In this document: one piece after another, positions 37,229-45,633 of the stretch
Numbering within the stretch: the stretch's first letter is position 1
Layout: each line of letters begins with the position of its first letter
Origin: CAYUYV01 sp964561475
Lineage (GTDB): Bacteria; Pseudomonadota; Alphaproteobacteria; JAJFIK01
Length of the DNA: 64,000 nucleotides
Assembly (NCBI GenBank): GCA_964561475.1
Contig: CAZLPU010000006.1
Span: 29,778 to 93,777, forward strand
Reading direction: 5' to 3'
Translations under genes and position numbers: made by a program
Notes under the pieces: model-generated
Database searches by the model: none
What the model saw: only the letters and a program-made list of their open reading frames with translations
Told to the model about the DNA's origin: nothing

Positions 37229-38042
37229 CGTGGGCTTCCAGAAACTGGTGGACAGGACCATACCCGATGCGCGCCGACCCAGACCCTATCCGATCCCCGG
37301 GTTCACTATCGCCAAGGCCCCTATCCCCGGGGCCCCTATCCCCGGGACGCAGACCCCAACAGGGTCGACCCCGAGGACCCAGACGCCTTGGACACCCAAT
37401 CGCAGGACCCCGGTCCGCACCTTGCTTCGCAAGACTGCAGCCTTCAAGGCGTGGGACCCCAGGCGATCCGGTCCAGGACCGTGAGGCGCGCCGGACCCGC
37501 CTTCCCGCCAGCCAGACGGGCCTCGGCGTGACCCAGGCTGACCGAAACCATCGTCACGGACCGGATCGCGCGCCCGATCAGGGGCCAAACCAAAAGCCGG
37601 GTAGGGGCGGTCAGAATGCGCGGTCAGCTTCGGGCTGGTCGCGGGTCGTCAAGAACCGGGTGGCTTGCCGGATGACTTATCAGTATGCACAGGCGCCCTG
37701 TCCACGCAATGCGCACGCAGGGGAGGGGCACGGTCCAGGCGGACTTTACAGTCCCCGCCGGACTGGATCTTGCACGACTCCGGTGTCACCCAGTGCCCAG
37801 GTGTCACGGGAAGTTCAGGCGGCAGGTGGAACGGTCGAAAGGGTGTCCGCGCCACAAGTCTTGTCTCCCCTGTCATTATCCCCGGGGAGTCCCTTCTGTT
37901 ATGCTCCGCGTTGTCGTGGGTCTATCCCAAGCCGGGTCCAGGAATGGGACAGGTGCGGTGGCGGGACGATCCGGTTTGAACGCGGGGCCGGTCGCGTGAC
38001 CCCACGGGTGTTTTGTTGCGTACACAGTGAGAGGTGGGCCGC
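37229..38042. other. 814-bp gene-free gap splitting the trp locus
   Basis: Divergent promoter region between trpG (minus) and the deacetylase (plus). Frames that are open here read as Pro/Arg/Asp-rich peptide and I do not support a gene. Near 37316-37345 a 15-bp unit (GGCCCCTATCCCCGG) is present twice, flanked by degenerate copies. No tryptophan-rich leader peptide is visible upstream of trpG. Confidence 0.5.
37316..37345. repeat. tandem repeat, 15 bp x 2 plus degenerate flanks
   Basis: Two identical units of GGCCCCTATCCCCGG start at 37316 and 37331; related CTATC-containing segments precede them from about 37282. Confidence 0.6.
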
Positions 38043-39899
38043 GTGCTGAATGGACCCCCTGAACAAGATGGCCCGTCCGGCCTGAACCCGACCCTTGCCG
38101 GTGATGAGCCAGGCAAGATCGCGCGTCGGTCCGCGCCGGTCATGGACCGTCCGGCACCATCCCGCGGCGGCCCCTGGATCTATATTCTGGCCGTCTTCAT
38201 TCTGTGCATCTCCAGTGGTGCCATGATGGGACGGTTCAGCACCTGGATGTGGCCCGACACTGCTGGCCAGGACGCTGTCAAAGCCCCGGACGAGGCCGGC
38301 CTCGCCGGTCAAACCGGATTTTTGCAGCACCGGGATCTGACGGTCCCTGTTGCCGCCGACGGCCCCGGGGACATTATCGTTCCCCTCACCGCTGCCGATC
38401 GGTCATCCCCATTGCAGGCCCGGGAGAGCCAGCCGCACGCCCGGGCGGCCATGCTCGGCGCGGCCCTTGGGCTGCCCCAGGAGCCGGACGGTGCGCCCCG
38501 GTTTGAAGGCCCCCAGTTTGAAGGTACCCAGTTTGATCCCGGCCAGGATGATGTCTGGCCCGAACCGGCGCTCATCCATGCGGGCTGGCGGGCAGCGCCG
38601 GGCCAGGGTGCCCTGACCGGCCTTGCGGGCGGCAGCCTGCTTGCCACCCGCGCCGCCGTGGTGCGTGGCCCTGTGATGGGTACGGATAAACCGCTGGGCA
38701 TGGATGAACCACTGGGAACCGCTGAGCCGGGCCGTGACGATCATCGTCAGTCGGCGCCTGGGACCCAGCCTGCTGACAAGCCCGTCGAGGCGCCCTTGTT
38801 GCTTGCGGCCCTCAACCGCGACATACCTTTTTCGGTCCCCTACGCCCCATTGATCCGGAACGCATCAGTCCCGGATCTATCCGAGAGTGCGTTTTCATTA
38901 CCGGTGGCGCAGATCCAGGGGCCGGTCTTCCAGTCAGTGCCTGGGGATGCCTTTGCCAGTCGGTCGAACCCGGATGTGGGCAGGGACGATGAGAACCCGG
39001 GCGGTCCGGCACCGGTGGCACTGCAATCTGCCCCATCTCCCTTCGCGACGGCCAGTGCTCCGGCGGCTGCCCCCCGGTCCGGTCTTCCGGGGACGGTGCA
39101 ACCGGTTCCTGCCGTGGACAGTCTGAACCGTCTGCCCGAGCCGCAGCCACCACTGACCGGCGCCCAGCCGCCCCGGATCGCCCTGGTGATCGACGATCTG
39201 GGCATGAACACCAGCCGAACTCGCAAGGTGATCAATCTGCCCGCCCGCATGACCCTTGCTTTCCTGCCCTACGGCCAGGCCTCCAGGCGGATGGCCACGG
39301 TCGCGTCGGAAGCGGGGCACGAGGTGATCCTCCATCTGCCCATGGAACCGCAGGGGCCGGAAAATCCGGGGCCCAATGCTCTGCTCCATGATCTTGATCC
39401 CCAGGAATTTAGTCGCCGTCTGGAATGGGCGTTTGGCCAGATCGGCCCGATTGCCGGGTTCAACAACCACATGGGCAGCCTGCTGACCCGGGAACCCCGG
39501 GCCATGGCCCGGGTCATGCGCACGGCCCTGACCGTGGAAGGGGCCGGACCGGACGGCAGACTGTATTTCCTGGATAGTGTTACGAGTGCCGATAGCATCG
39601 CCTACGGCACCGCCCGGGCGGCAGGGATGAGGGCCGCCCGGCGCCATGTCTTTATCGATCATCACCAGACCGCCGGAGACATCCGCCGCCAGCTCGAGCG
39701 CACCGCCGGCAAGGCTCGCAGCGCCGGGGTCGTGATCGCGATCGGTCATCCCCACAAGGAGACCCTGACCGCCCTGGCGGCATGGATCCCGGAGATGCGC
39801 CGGGAGGGCATGCGCTTCGTGACCGTTGGCGAGGTGATTGACGATCTGGACAAGGGGCCGCGTCTGGCATCGCGGATGGAAGAACCGGCGGCGTTCTGA
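38043..39899 (+). CDS. divergent polysaccharide deacetylase (YibQ/PF04748 family)
   Basis: Probable periplasmic carbohydrate-active protein of the divergent polysaccharide deacetylase family; its substrate is unknown. 618 aa. One transmembrane segment (PWIYILAVFILCISSGAMMG, near residues 40-60), then about 320 residues of Pro/Ala/Gly-rich low complexity, then the domain: PRIALVIDDLGMN, VILHLPMEPQG, GFNNHMGS, FLDSVTSADS, HVFIDHHQT and IGHPHKETL. The linker includes a 15-bp x 3 DNA repeat (38501-38545). Start GTG 38043 with GAGGTGG upstream. Family members usually neighbour envC and ctpA; here it sits inside the trp locus. Confidence 0.85.
   Translation: MLNGPPEQDGPSGLNPTLAGDEPGKIARRSAPVMDRPAPSRGGPWIYILAVFILCISSGAMMGRFSTWMWPDTAGQDAVKAPDEAGLAGQTGFLQHRDLTVPVAADGPGDIIVPLTAADRSSPLQARESQPHARAAMLGAALGLPQEPDGAPRFEGPQFEGTQFDPGQDDVWPEPALIHAGWRAAPGQGALTGLAGGSLLATRAAVVRGPVMGTDKPLGMDEPLGTAEPGRDDHRQSAPGTQPADKPVEAPLLLAALNRDIPFSVPYAPLIRNASVPDLSESAFSLPVAQIQGPVFQSVPGDAFASRSNPDVGRDDENPGGPAPVALQSAPSPFATASAPAAAPRSGLPGTVQPVPAVDSLNRLPEPQPPLTGAQPPRIALVIDDLGMNTSRTRKVINLPARMTLAFLPYGQASRRMATVASEAGHEVILHLPMEPQGPENPGPNALLHDLDPQEFSRRLEWAFGQIGPIAGFNNHMGSLLTREPRAMARVMRTALTVEGAGPDGRLYFLDSVTSADSIAYGTARAAGMRAARRHVFIDHHQTAGDIRRQLERTAGKARSAGVVIAIGHPHKETLTALAAWIPEMRREGMRFVTVGEVIDDLDKGPRLASRMEEPAAF
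38501..38545 (+). repeat. in-frame tandem repeat, 15 bp x 3
   Basis: Units of GTTTGAAGGCCCCCA and variants start at 38501, 38516 and 38531, encoding FEGPQ, FEGTQ, FDPGQ in the disordered part of the deacetylase. Confidence 0.8.
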
Positions 39900-39954
39900 G
39901 TAGTGCGTTGCTGGCGACTCTTGGAGCGTGGCGGGCGGGAACGGCCGCCCGTTC

Positions 39955-40023
39955 CCATGGGAATTATTGCTCCACGGGGATTTGTTGCTCCATGGGAGTT
40001 ATTGCCCCATGGGCGTTATTGCT
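39955..40023. repeat. tandem repeat, 17-18 bp x 4, overlapping the trpE end
   Basis: Units start at 39955, 39972, 39990 and 40007, variants of CCATGGGAGTTATTGCC. The last unit covers the final codons of trpE (minus strand, CAA TAA at 40016-40021), and the other copies repeat that CAATAA-containing segment outward into the gap. Confidence 0.75.
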
Positions 40024-41554
40024 TGAAATCCGGTGATGCCACCGCGCCCACGGGCGCAAAGCGGGTGGCTTCATCGGCGGCGCGGAAAAGCGCTCTGGCC
40101 TTGTTGACCGTTTCCTCGAATTCCATCTGGGGCACGCTGTCGGCCACCACACCACCGCCCGCCTGGACATGGAGCATGCCGTCCTTCACAACGCCGGTGC
40201 GCAGGGCAATGCAATTGTCCATGGATCCCGCGGCATCGAAATACCCCACCATGCCCGCATAAAGGCCCCGCCGGTCCGGTTCCAGTTCATGGATGATTTC
40301 CATGGCGCGTATTTTCGGGGCACCGGACACCGTGCCCGCGGGAAAGCCCGCCATCAGGGCCGAGACCGCATCCACATCCGCCCGCTTCTTGCCGGTGACG
40401 TTGGAGACGAGGTGCATCACGTGGCTGTAGTGCTCCACGGTGAAGCGTTCGGTGACGGTCACGCTGCCGGTTTCCGAGACCCGGCCCACATCATTACGCC
40501 CCAGATCCAGCAGCATCAGATGTTCGGCCTGCTCCTTGGCATCGCTCAACAGATCCGCCGCCAGGGCCTCGTCCTCGTCCCGGGTCGCCCCTCGGGGTCT
40601 CGTGCCGGCGATCGGCCGGATGGTGACCGTGTCATCGCGCAGGCGCACCAGCAATTCCGGACTGGAGCCCACAATCGAGAAATCGCCGAAATTCAGATAG
40701 AACAAGAACGGGGAGGGGTTGAGACGGCGCAGGGAGCGGTAGAGCGCGAAGGGGGGCAGAGTGAAAGGCCGTGAGAACCGCTGGCTCGGCACCACCTGGA
40801 AAATGTCTCCGGCCCGGATGTAATCCTTGGCCCGTTCCACGGATTCCAGATAGGCTTCCCGGGTCATGTTGGACACCGGCTCCACCGGACGCTCCGGGGT
40901 CTGACCATGATGGGCGGCGGTGCGCGCGCCGAGGCCCCGGCCGAAATCCCCCACCGTATCCTGGAGCCGCTCCAGGGCCCGGTCATAGGCCGCCTGAGCG
41001 CTCAGACCCGGGTCGGGCCACACCGGCGTGGTGATCTGCACTTCGCCGGTGACGGAATCGAACACCACCGTGATGGTCGGACGCAGGAACATGCCGTCGG
41101 GCAGCCCCAGGGTATTGGTCTTGGGCTCCGGCAGCCGTTCGATGAAACGCACCGCGTCATAGCCCAGAAATCCGAAAATCCCCACGGAAACCGGTTGGAC
41201 CCCGTCGGGCAGGCGCACCCTGGTCTCCTTGATCAGAGCACGCAGGGCATCCAGAGGCGGCGTTTTGAGGGGCTCGAAGGCATCGGGCTGACTTCGGGCG
41301 GAACGGTTGACCGAGGCAACGCCGTCATCGATGCGAAAGATGAGGTCCGGCTTCAAGCCGATGACGGAATAACGTCCCCGGACCGCGCCGCCCTCCACCG
41401 ACTCGAACAGGAAACTCAAGGGACGGTCCCCGGCAATCTTGATCATGGCGGAGACCGGGGTTTCCAGGTCCGCCACCATCTTGGTGGTGACGGCCTGGGG
41501 TTCGCCCGCGCTGTACCGGGCGGCGAAGTCTGAATAGGCGGGCAGGGCGTCCAT
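40016..41554 (-). CDS. trpE: anthranilate synthase component I
   Basis: Converts chorismate to anthranilate. 512 aa. The chorismate-binding domain has SPFLFYLNFGDFSIVGSSPELLVRL, IRPIAGTRPRGATRDED, GRNDVGRVSETGSV, FPAGTVSGAPKIRAMEII and VQAGGGVVADSVP. The start at MDALPAYSDFAARY (41554) matches the family. It lies 78 bp after the PpiD-like gene and is probably cotranscribed with it; no attenuator leader peptide is visible in that gap. Confidence 0.97.
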   Translation of the reverse strand: MDALPAYSDFAARYSAGEPQAVTTKMVADLETPVSAMIKIAGDRPLSFLFESVEGGAVRGRYSVIGLKPDLIFRIDDGVASVNRSARSQPDAFEPLKTPPLDALRALIKETRVRLPDGVQPVSVGIFGFLGYDAVRFIERLPEPKTNTLGLPDGMFLRPTITVVFDSVTGEVQITTPVWPDPGLSAQAAYDRALERLQDTVGDFGRGLGARTAAHHGQTPERPVEPVSNMTREAYLESVERAKDYIRAGDIFQVVPSQRFSRPFTLPPFALYRSLRRLNPSPFLFYLNFGDFSIVGSSPELLVRLRDDTVTIRPIAGTRPRGATRDEDEALAADLLSDAKEQAEHLMLLDLGRNDVGRVSETGSVTVTERFTVEHYSHVMHLVSNVTGKKRADVDAVSALMAGFPAGTVSGAPKIRAMEIIHELEPDRRGLYAGMVGYFDAAGSMDNCIALRTGVVKDGMLHVQAGGGVVADSVPQMEFEETVNKARALFRAADEATRFAPVGAVASPDFKQ

Positions 41555-41632
41555 GGGCTGTTCAGTCCTCTGCGCAAAGGGGGTGGGGACTGTACGCCCC
41601 ATGCCGCCGGTCTTGTCAGTTGGGCACCGTGG

Positions 41633-43537
41633 TCAGAACTGGCCCGAATCCGGATCAAGGCCCAGGGCCCGGATGGCGGCGCGCCGGTTGATGGTCACGT
41701 CATACTCATTCCGCAGGGACGCGATGACCTGCTGGCCCAGATCTTCCGTAAGCTGGCGGCTCATGGTCTCACGCAGGGCACGCACCGCGCTGTCCGCCTC
41801 GGGAGCAGGGAGAATGTTGGTCACCCGGACCACCACATAATTCTCGCCTGTCCGGTCGGGTCCGGTGACCACACCCTGGAGAGGAGCGTTGAAGGCATCG
41901 TTCAGGACCGGTGCCGAGAGCACATCGTCCTGGTCGTCCCGGGCGAAGGGCTCCAGGGGTGTGGCAACGGGGCTGCCCACGGTCTGGGCCACTGTCTCCA
42001 GGGTTTCGCCATTGCGGACCTGATCCGCGACGGTCTCGGCCTTTTCCTCCAGAAGCGTCTCAAGCTGCTGGTCCCGCCACAGGGCGGCAACCTCGTCCCG
42101 AACCGTTTCCAGGGGACGCAGGGCCGAGGGCACGATCTGATCGACCCGCACGGTGAAATAGCCGCCGGTGCTGGTGTCTTCGATGGGAGCCTCAAGGCCC
42201 GGCTCCGTATCAAACGCCGAGATCAGCACACCGGGATCCGCAGGCAGATTTTCAGCCGGGGTGCCATCCACGGTCTCCCCGGTCTGGGAGACGTTTTCCA
42301 GGGTCACCACCGGAAGATCCAGGGCATTGCCCACTTCTTCCAGGGTTTGCCCGGCGGCCAGTCCATCTTCCAGACGGGAGAGCATGTCGAACACCGCATC
42401 CTTGGCCCGCTCCAGGGCGATTTCGTCGCGCAGCTCGTCCCGCACGTCTTCCAGGGGGCGTTCACTACCCGGTGTGATCTCGCCGACACGGGCGATGACG
42501 AAACCGAACAGGCCCTCGATCACCGGCGTGACGCCGGGTTCTTCCAAGGCAAAGACCGCTTCGGCCACCTGTTCGTCGGCCAGGTCTTCCCGGGTCATGG
42601 TGCCCAGGGCGGTGTCTTCCTCCGACAGGCCCTGTTCCGCGGCGATGTCCCGGAAGGTCGCGCCTTCGGCAATGCGCTGGCGAGCATCCGCGGCCGCTTC
42701 CGCCGTGTCGAACAGGATCTGGGAAATGGCGCGGGTCTCCGGCTCCCGGAAGCTCTCTTTGCGGAATTCATAGGTTTCCGCGATTTCCTCATCGGACACG
42801 GCGATGGTGTCCATGAGCTGTTCCGGCTCCAGGAGCAGATAAGTGAAGGTGCGGTATTCCGGCGCGGTGAACTGGAACGCCCGGTCCTGGTGGAGGGCCT
42901 CCAGATCCGCGTCGTCAGGTTCCGGCACCGTACCGGCACTCTCGGCGGGGATCACGAAATAGCGCAGTTCCCGAGTTTCTCCGGTGAAGCGGTGGATCTG
43001 GCGGGCCAGTCCACGGGGGGCGGCGATCCCAGTCCCAAGGGCTGCCAGCACATCCGCCCGGACCATGGCCTTGCGCAGAATGTCTTCATACATGGCCGCA
43101 TTCAGGCCATTTTGCCGCAGAAGGCGCTTGTAGCTCACATCGTCAAAGGCGCCGGTCGGACCCTGGAACGCCTCGGTGCTGGTGATTTCAGCGGCAAGGC
43201 GCGCGTCGGACACGGTGACGCCCAGCTCCCGGGCTTTCTGGTCGATGACCCGCTCACTGATCATCTGATCGAGGGTCATGCGGTCGATCCCCAGGGCAAT
43301 GGCCTGATCGGTGGGAATCGGCTGGCCGGTCTGGGCGCCGAAGCGGCTGCGCATCCGGTTGAACTCGCTGGCGAAGGCTTCCGCCGCGATCGGGTCGCCG
43401 TTGACCTTGGCCACGCTCGTGTCGGTCCGGCCCCGGAAAATGTCTTCAATGCCGAAAACGGCGAAGGCAAGAATCAGCAGGCCGACGAGAAGCAGGGAAA
43501 CCCAGGTCTTTGCGGCCGCGCGCATTTGCGCCAGCAT
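41633..43537 (-). CDS. PpiD/SurA-like periplasmic peptidyl-prolyl isomerase
   Basis: Inner-membrane-anchored folding factor for proteins leaving the Sec translocon. 634 aa. A single N-terminal membrane span (WVSLLLVGLLILAFAVFGI), then a SurA_N-type chaperone domain, a parvulin domain (ISQILFDTAEAAADARQRIAEGATFRDIAAEQGLSE, GMTREDLADEQVAEAVFAL-like) and an extended C-terminal region. PpiD proteins in this class usually head the trpE operon, as here. Divergent from tpiA with a shared 220-bp promoter gap. Confidence 0.9.
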   Translation of the reverse strand: MLAQMRAAAKTWVSLLLVGLLILAFAVFGIEDIFRGRTDTSVAKVNGDPIAAEAFASEFNRMRSRFGAQTGQPIPTDQAIALGIDRMTLDQMISERVIDQKARELGVTVSDARLAAEITSTEAFQGPTGAFDDVSYKRLLRQNGLNAAMYEDILRKAMVRADVLAALGTGIAAPRGLARQIHRFTGETRELRYFVIPAESAGTVPEPDDADLEALHQDRAFQFTAPEYRTFTYLLLEPEQLMDTIAVSDEEIAETYEFRKESFREPETRAISQILFDTAEAAADARQRIAEGATFRDIAAEQGLSEEDTALGTMTREDLADEQVAEAVFALEEPGVTPVIEGLFGFVIARVGEITPGSERPLEDVRDELRDEIALERAKDAVFDMLSRLEDGLAAGQTLEEVGNALDLPVVTLENVSQTGETVDGTPAENLPADPGVLISAFDTEPGLEAPIEDTSTGGYFTVRVDQIVPSALRPLETVRDEVAALWRDQQLETLLEEKAETVADQVRNGETLETVAQTVGSPVATPLEPFARDDQDDVLSAPVLNDAFNAPLQGVVTGPDRTGENYVVVRVTNILPAPEADSAVRALRETMSRQLTEDLGQQVIASLRNEYDVTINRRAAIRALGLDPDSGQF

Positions 43538-43757
43538 GTCCGAAACTCCTCTCGGTCGGCGGGACCGGTGCTCCGTGCCCGGTCCTCAATTGTACTGTCT
43601 TCGCGGGTCCGCCCGGTTCCGCGCCCCGGCCCCTCAGGCGGGACTGTCTACGGGTGCGCGCGCGGCGGATCATTTATAAGGTGCGGGGACTATAGGAATG
43701 GTACCGGGTCCGGGCAACCGGTCCGGGTCTGGCAGAAGCGTGAAGAGGGACGACAAC

Positions 43758-44504
43758 ATGACCATCACCCCGATTGTAATCGGCAACTGGAAGATGAACG
43801 GCCTCCTGGCCTCAACCGGGGAACTGGCCGCGGTCGCCAGCGATCTGGCGTCAAACCCGGCCTCCTGCGAGGTGATGATCTGTCCGCCCGCAACCCTGGT
43901 GGCGGGATTTGCCGCCCAGATCGACGGCACCGTGGTGGCCATCGGCGCCCAGGACTGCCACTGGGAACCCTCCGGCGCATTCACCGGCGACATCAGCGCG
44001 GGCATGATCGCTGACGCGGGCGGCCGGGCCGTGATCGTGGGCCACTCCGAACGCCGGGCCGGCCACGGGGAGACTGACACCATGGTCAATGCCAAGGCCG
44101 TGGCCGCCCACCGGGAGCAGATCGGGGCGATTATCTGCATCGGTGAGACCGAAGAGCAGCGGGATGGGGGCAGGACCCTCCAGGTTCTGTCCGAACAACT
44201 GGCCGGATCTGTCCCGGATTGTGCCACCGCCGCCAATTCCGTGATCGCTTATGAACCGGTTTGGGCCATCGGCACCGGGCGGACCCCCACCTCTGAACAG
44301 ATCGCCGAGGCCCATGCCCATATCCGACAGACCCTGAGTGCCCGGTTCGGCGCCGATGGGGACGCCATGCGTCTTCTTTATGGTGGCTCGGTGAAACCCG
44401 GCAATGCGGCGGAAATCTTCGCCATCGACCATGTGAATGGCGGTCTGATCGGCGGCGCCAGCCTGAAAGCGTCGGATTTCCTGGCCATCATTCGTGCGGT
44501 GTGA
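43758..44504 (+). CDS. tpiA: triosephosphate isomerase
   Basis: Interconverts DHAP and glyceraldehyde 3-phosphate. 248 aa. PIVIGNWKMNG carries the catalytic Lys12, VIVGHSERRAGHGETD the His, and IAYEPVWAIGTGRTPT the Glu; LLYGGSVKPGNAAEIF binds phosphate. Start ATG 43758 after GAAGAGGGA. Confidence 0.97.
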   Translation: MTITPIVIGNWKMNGLLASTGELAAVASDLASNPASCEVMICPPATLVAGFAAQIDGTVVAIGAQDCHWEPSGAFTGDISAGMIADAGGRAVIVGHSERRAGHGETDTMVNAKAVAAHREQIGAIICIGETEEQRDGGRTLQVLSEQLAGSVPDCATAANSVIAYEPVWAIGTGRTPTSEQIAEAHAHIRQTLSARFGADGDAMRLLYGGSVKPGNAAEIFAIDHVNGGLIGGASLKASDFLAIIRAV

Positions 44505-44534
44505 GGGTGGCGGGCGGTGGACGCCTTTCCCGGC

Positions 44535-44574
44535 AGCCTGGCCGAATCGTGAGCGGCTAAAATGCGCCCAGGCT
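44535..44574 (+). terminator. possible tpiA terminator
   Basis: AGCCTGG (44535-44541) and CCAGGCT (44568-44574) pair around a 26-nt loop and are followed by TTCTG, 30 bp past the tpiA stop. The loop is long, so support is modest. Confidence 0.35.
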
Positions 44575-44817
44575 TTCTGACCGCTTGGCAAGGGATTTCG
44601 GGTCCGCTAAAACCCGATGGTGATCTGCAAGGTTTGGTTGTTCCGGCACGTGGCGACCTGGTCGCTGACGGCCCGGTCCAGTGGGTTCGAGGTTGGTCTC
44701 GTCCCCGGTAGTCCCAGTGCTGGTACGACCCTTGCACACTCAGCGCTCAAAACCGGCTATGGTTAGCGGCCCGGACAGCGGTCCGGCCCGGGGCGTGCCG
44801 TGCTTTCGTTGGTCGCT

Positions 44818-44867
44818 CTGTTGTTTTGTGCCAGTGTCTTGTTTTGTACCAGTCTCTTGTTTTGGTC
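44818..44867. repeat. tandem repeat, 18 bp x 2.8
   Basis: Units near GTCTTGTTTTGTACCAGT start at 44818, 44836 and 44854 (partial). The array is in the tpiA-secG gap, about 60 bp before secG, so it could influence secG expression. Confidence 0.75.
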
Positions 44868-44925
44868 GGGTCCGGGGCCAGATGCCGGATAGTCCAGAAC
44901 TCCAGCTAAAGGTCGTTTCCCCGTC

Positions 44926-45435
44926 ATGGCAGCGCTTCTTCTTGTCGTCCACCTCATCATCGCCATTGCCCTTGTCGGGGTCATCCTGCTTCAGCGGTCA
45001 GAAGGCGGTGCGCTCGGTATCGGCGGTGGCGGCGGCGGTGGCGGTGGCTTCATGACCAGCCGGGGCGCAGCCAATGCCCTGACCAGAACCACCTCCATTC
45101 TGGCGGTCTGCTTCTTCACCACCAGCATCACCCTGACCCTGCTGGCCCGGAACAATACCGGCGAGCCTGAATCCGTTGTGGACCGTCTGCCAATCGACAG
45201 CACGACGCCCGCCGCCCCTGACACGAGCGTGCCCGAGGTGCCCTCGGTGCCGGTTCTGGATGCGGATCCCACGCCAACAGCACCCTCGCCAGATGCCCCC
45301 AACAGCGAGGCCCCCAACAGTGATGGCGCCAGCAATGATACCGGCGGTGAGAACGCCTCCGCTGCCCCCAGCGATTCGGCCGATGGTTCGCAAACGAATG
45401 CCAATCAGCCGCCTGCACCGCCCCAGCCCCAGTAA
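44926..45435 (+). CDS. secG: preprotein translocase subunit SecG
   Basis: Accessory subunit of the SecYEG channel. 169 aa versus about 75-130 usually. The core has two spans (LLLVVHLIIAIALVGVILLQ and ILAVCFFTTSITLTLLA) around the conserved RSEGGALGIGGGGG...FMTSRGAANALTRTT loop. The extra C-terminal 90 or so residues are acidic and rich in Pro, Ser, Asn and Ala, with a 15-bp x 3 DNA repeat (45292-45336). The gene sits between tpiA and pyrG as usual. Confidence 0.92.
   Translation: MAALLLVVHLIIAIALVGVILLQRSEGGALGIGGGGGGGGGFMTSRGAANALTRTTSILAVCFFTTSITLTLLARNNTGEPESVVDRLPIDSTTPAAPDTSVPEVPSVPVLDADPTPTAPSPDAPNSEAPNSDGASNDTGGENASAAPSDSADGSQTNANQPPAPPQPQ
45292..45336 (+). repeat. in-frame tandem repeat, 15 bp x 3, in secG
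   Basis: Units of GATGCCCCCAACAGC and variants start at 45292, 45307 and 45322 and encode DAPNS, EAPNS, DGASN in the SecG tail. Confidence 0.8.
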
Positions 45436-45633
45436 GAGCGCGCGCAAGCCGGTGCTGGCTGTCTGTGCGCGACGGTTGGGTTCTTGGACCGCCGGAACCG
45501 TTTGAATCCCTCGATTTCCTGCCTTTCCATCCCCCCATTCATCCCGGCGCCGGCGTCCATTCCGGTGCCCTAAATGTGAGCGGCCTCCAGGAACCATTTG
45601 TGTTCCCCGGCAGCCGCGATAATGTGGCCGCCC

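Larger units (their letters stand above)
44505..44925 (+). other. tpiA-secG gap
   Basis: A 421-bp stretch with no convincing gene. It holds the possible tpiA terminator and the 18-bp array. I looked for a tRNA-like fold because of a GGTTCGA near 44690 and found none. Confidence 0.45.

Noticed and set aside
37267..38049. 260-aa plus-strand open frame between trpG and the deacetylase
   Set aside because: The peptide is Pro/Arg/Asp low complexity without a ribosome site or domain and overlaps the divergent promoter region.
41555..41632. tryptophan attenuator leader peptide before trpE
   Set aside because: The gap to the PpiD-like gene is only 78 bp and no short frame with consecutive Trp codons is present. 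The gap upstream of trpG also shows none.
44680..44720. possible tRNA (GGTTCGA-like sequence) in the tpiA-secG gap
   Set aside because: No acceptor stem, D-arm or anticodon arm could be formed around it.
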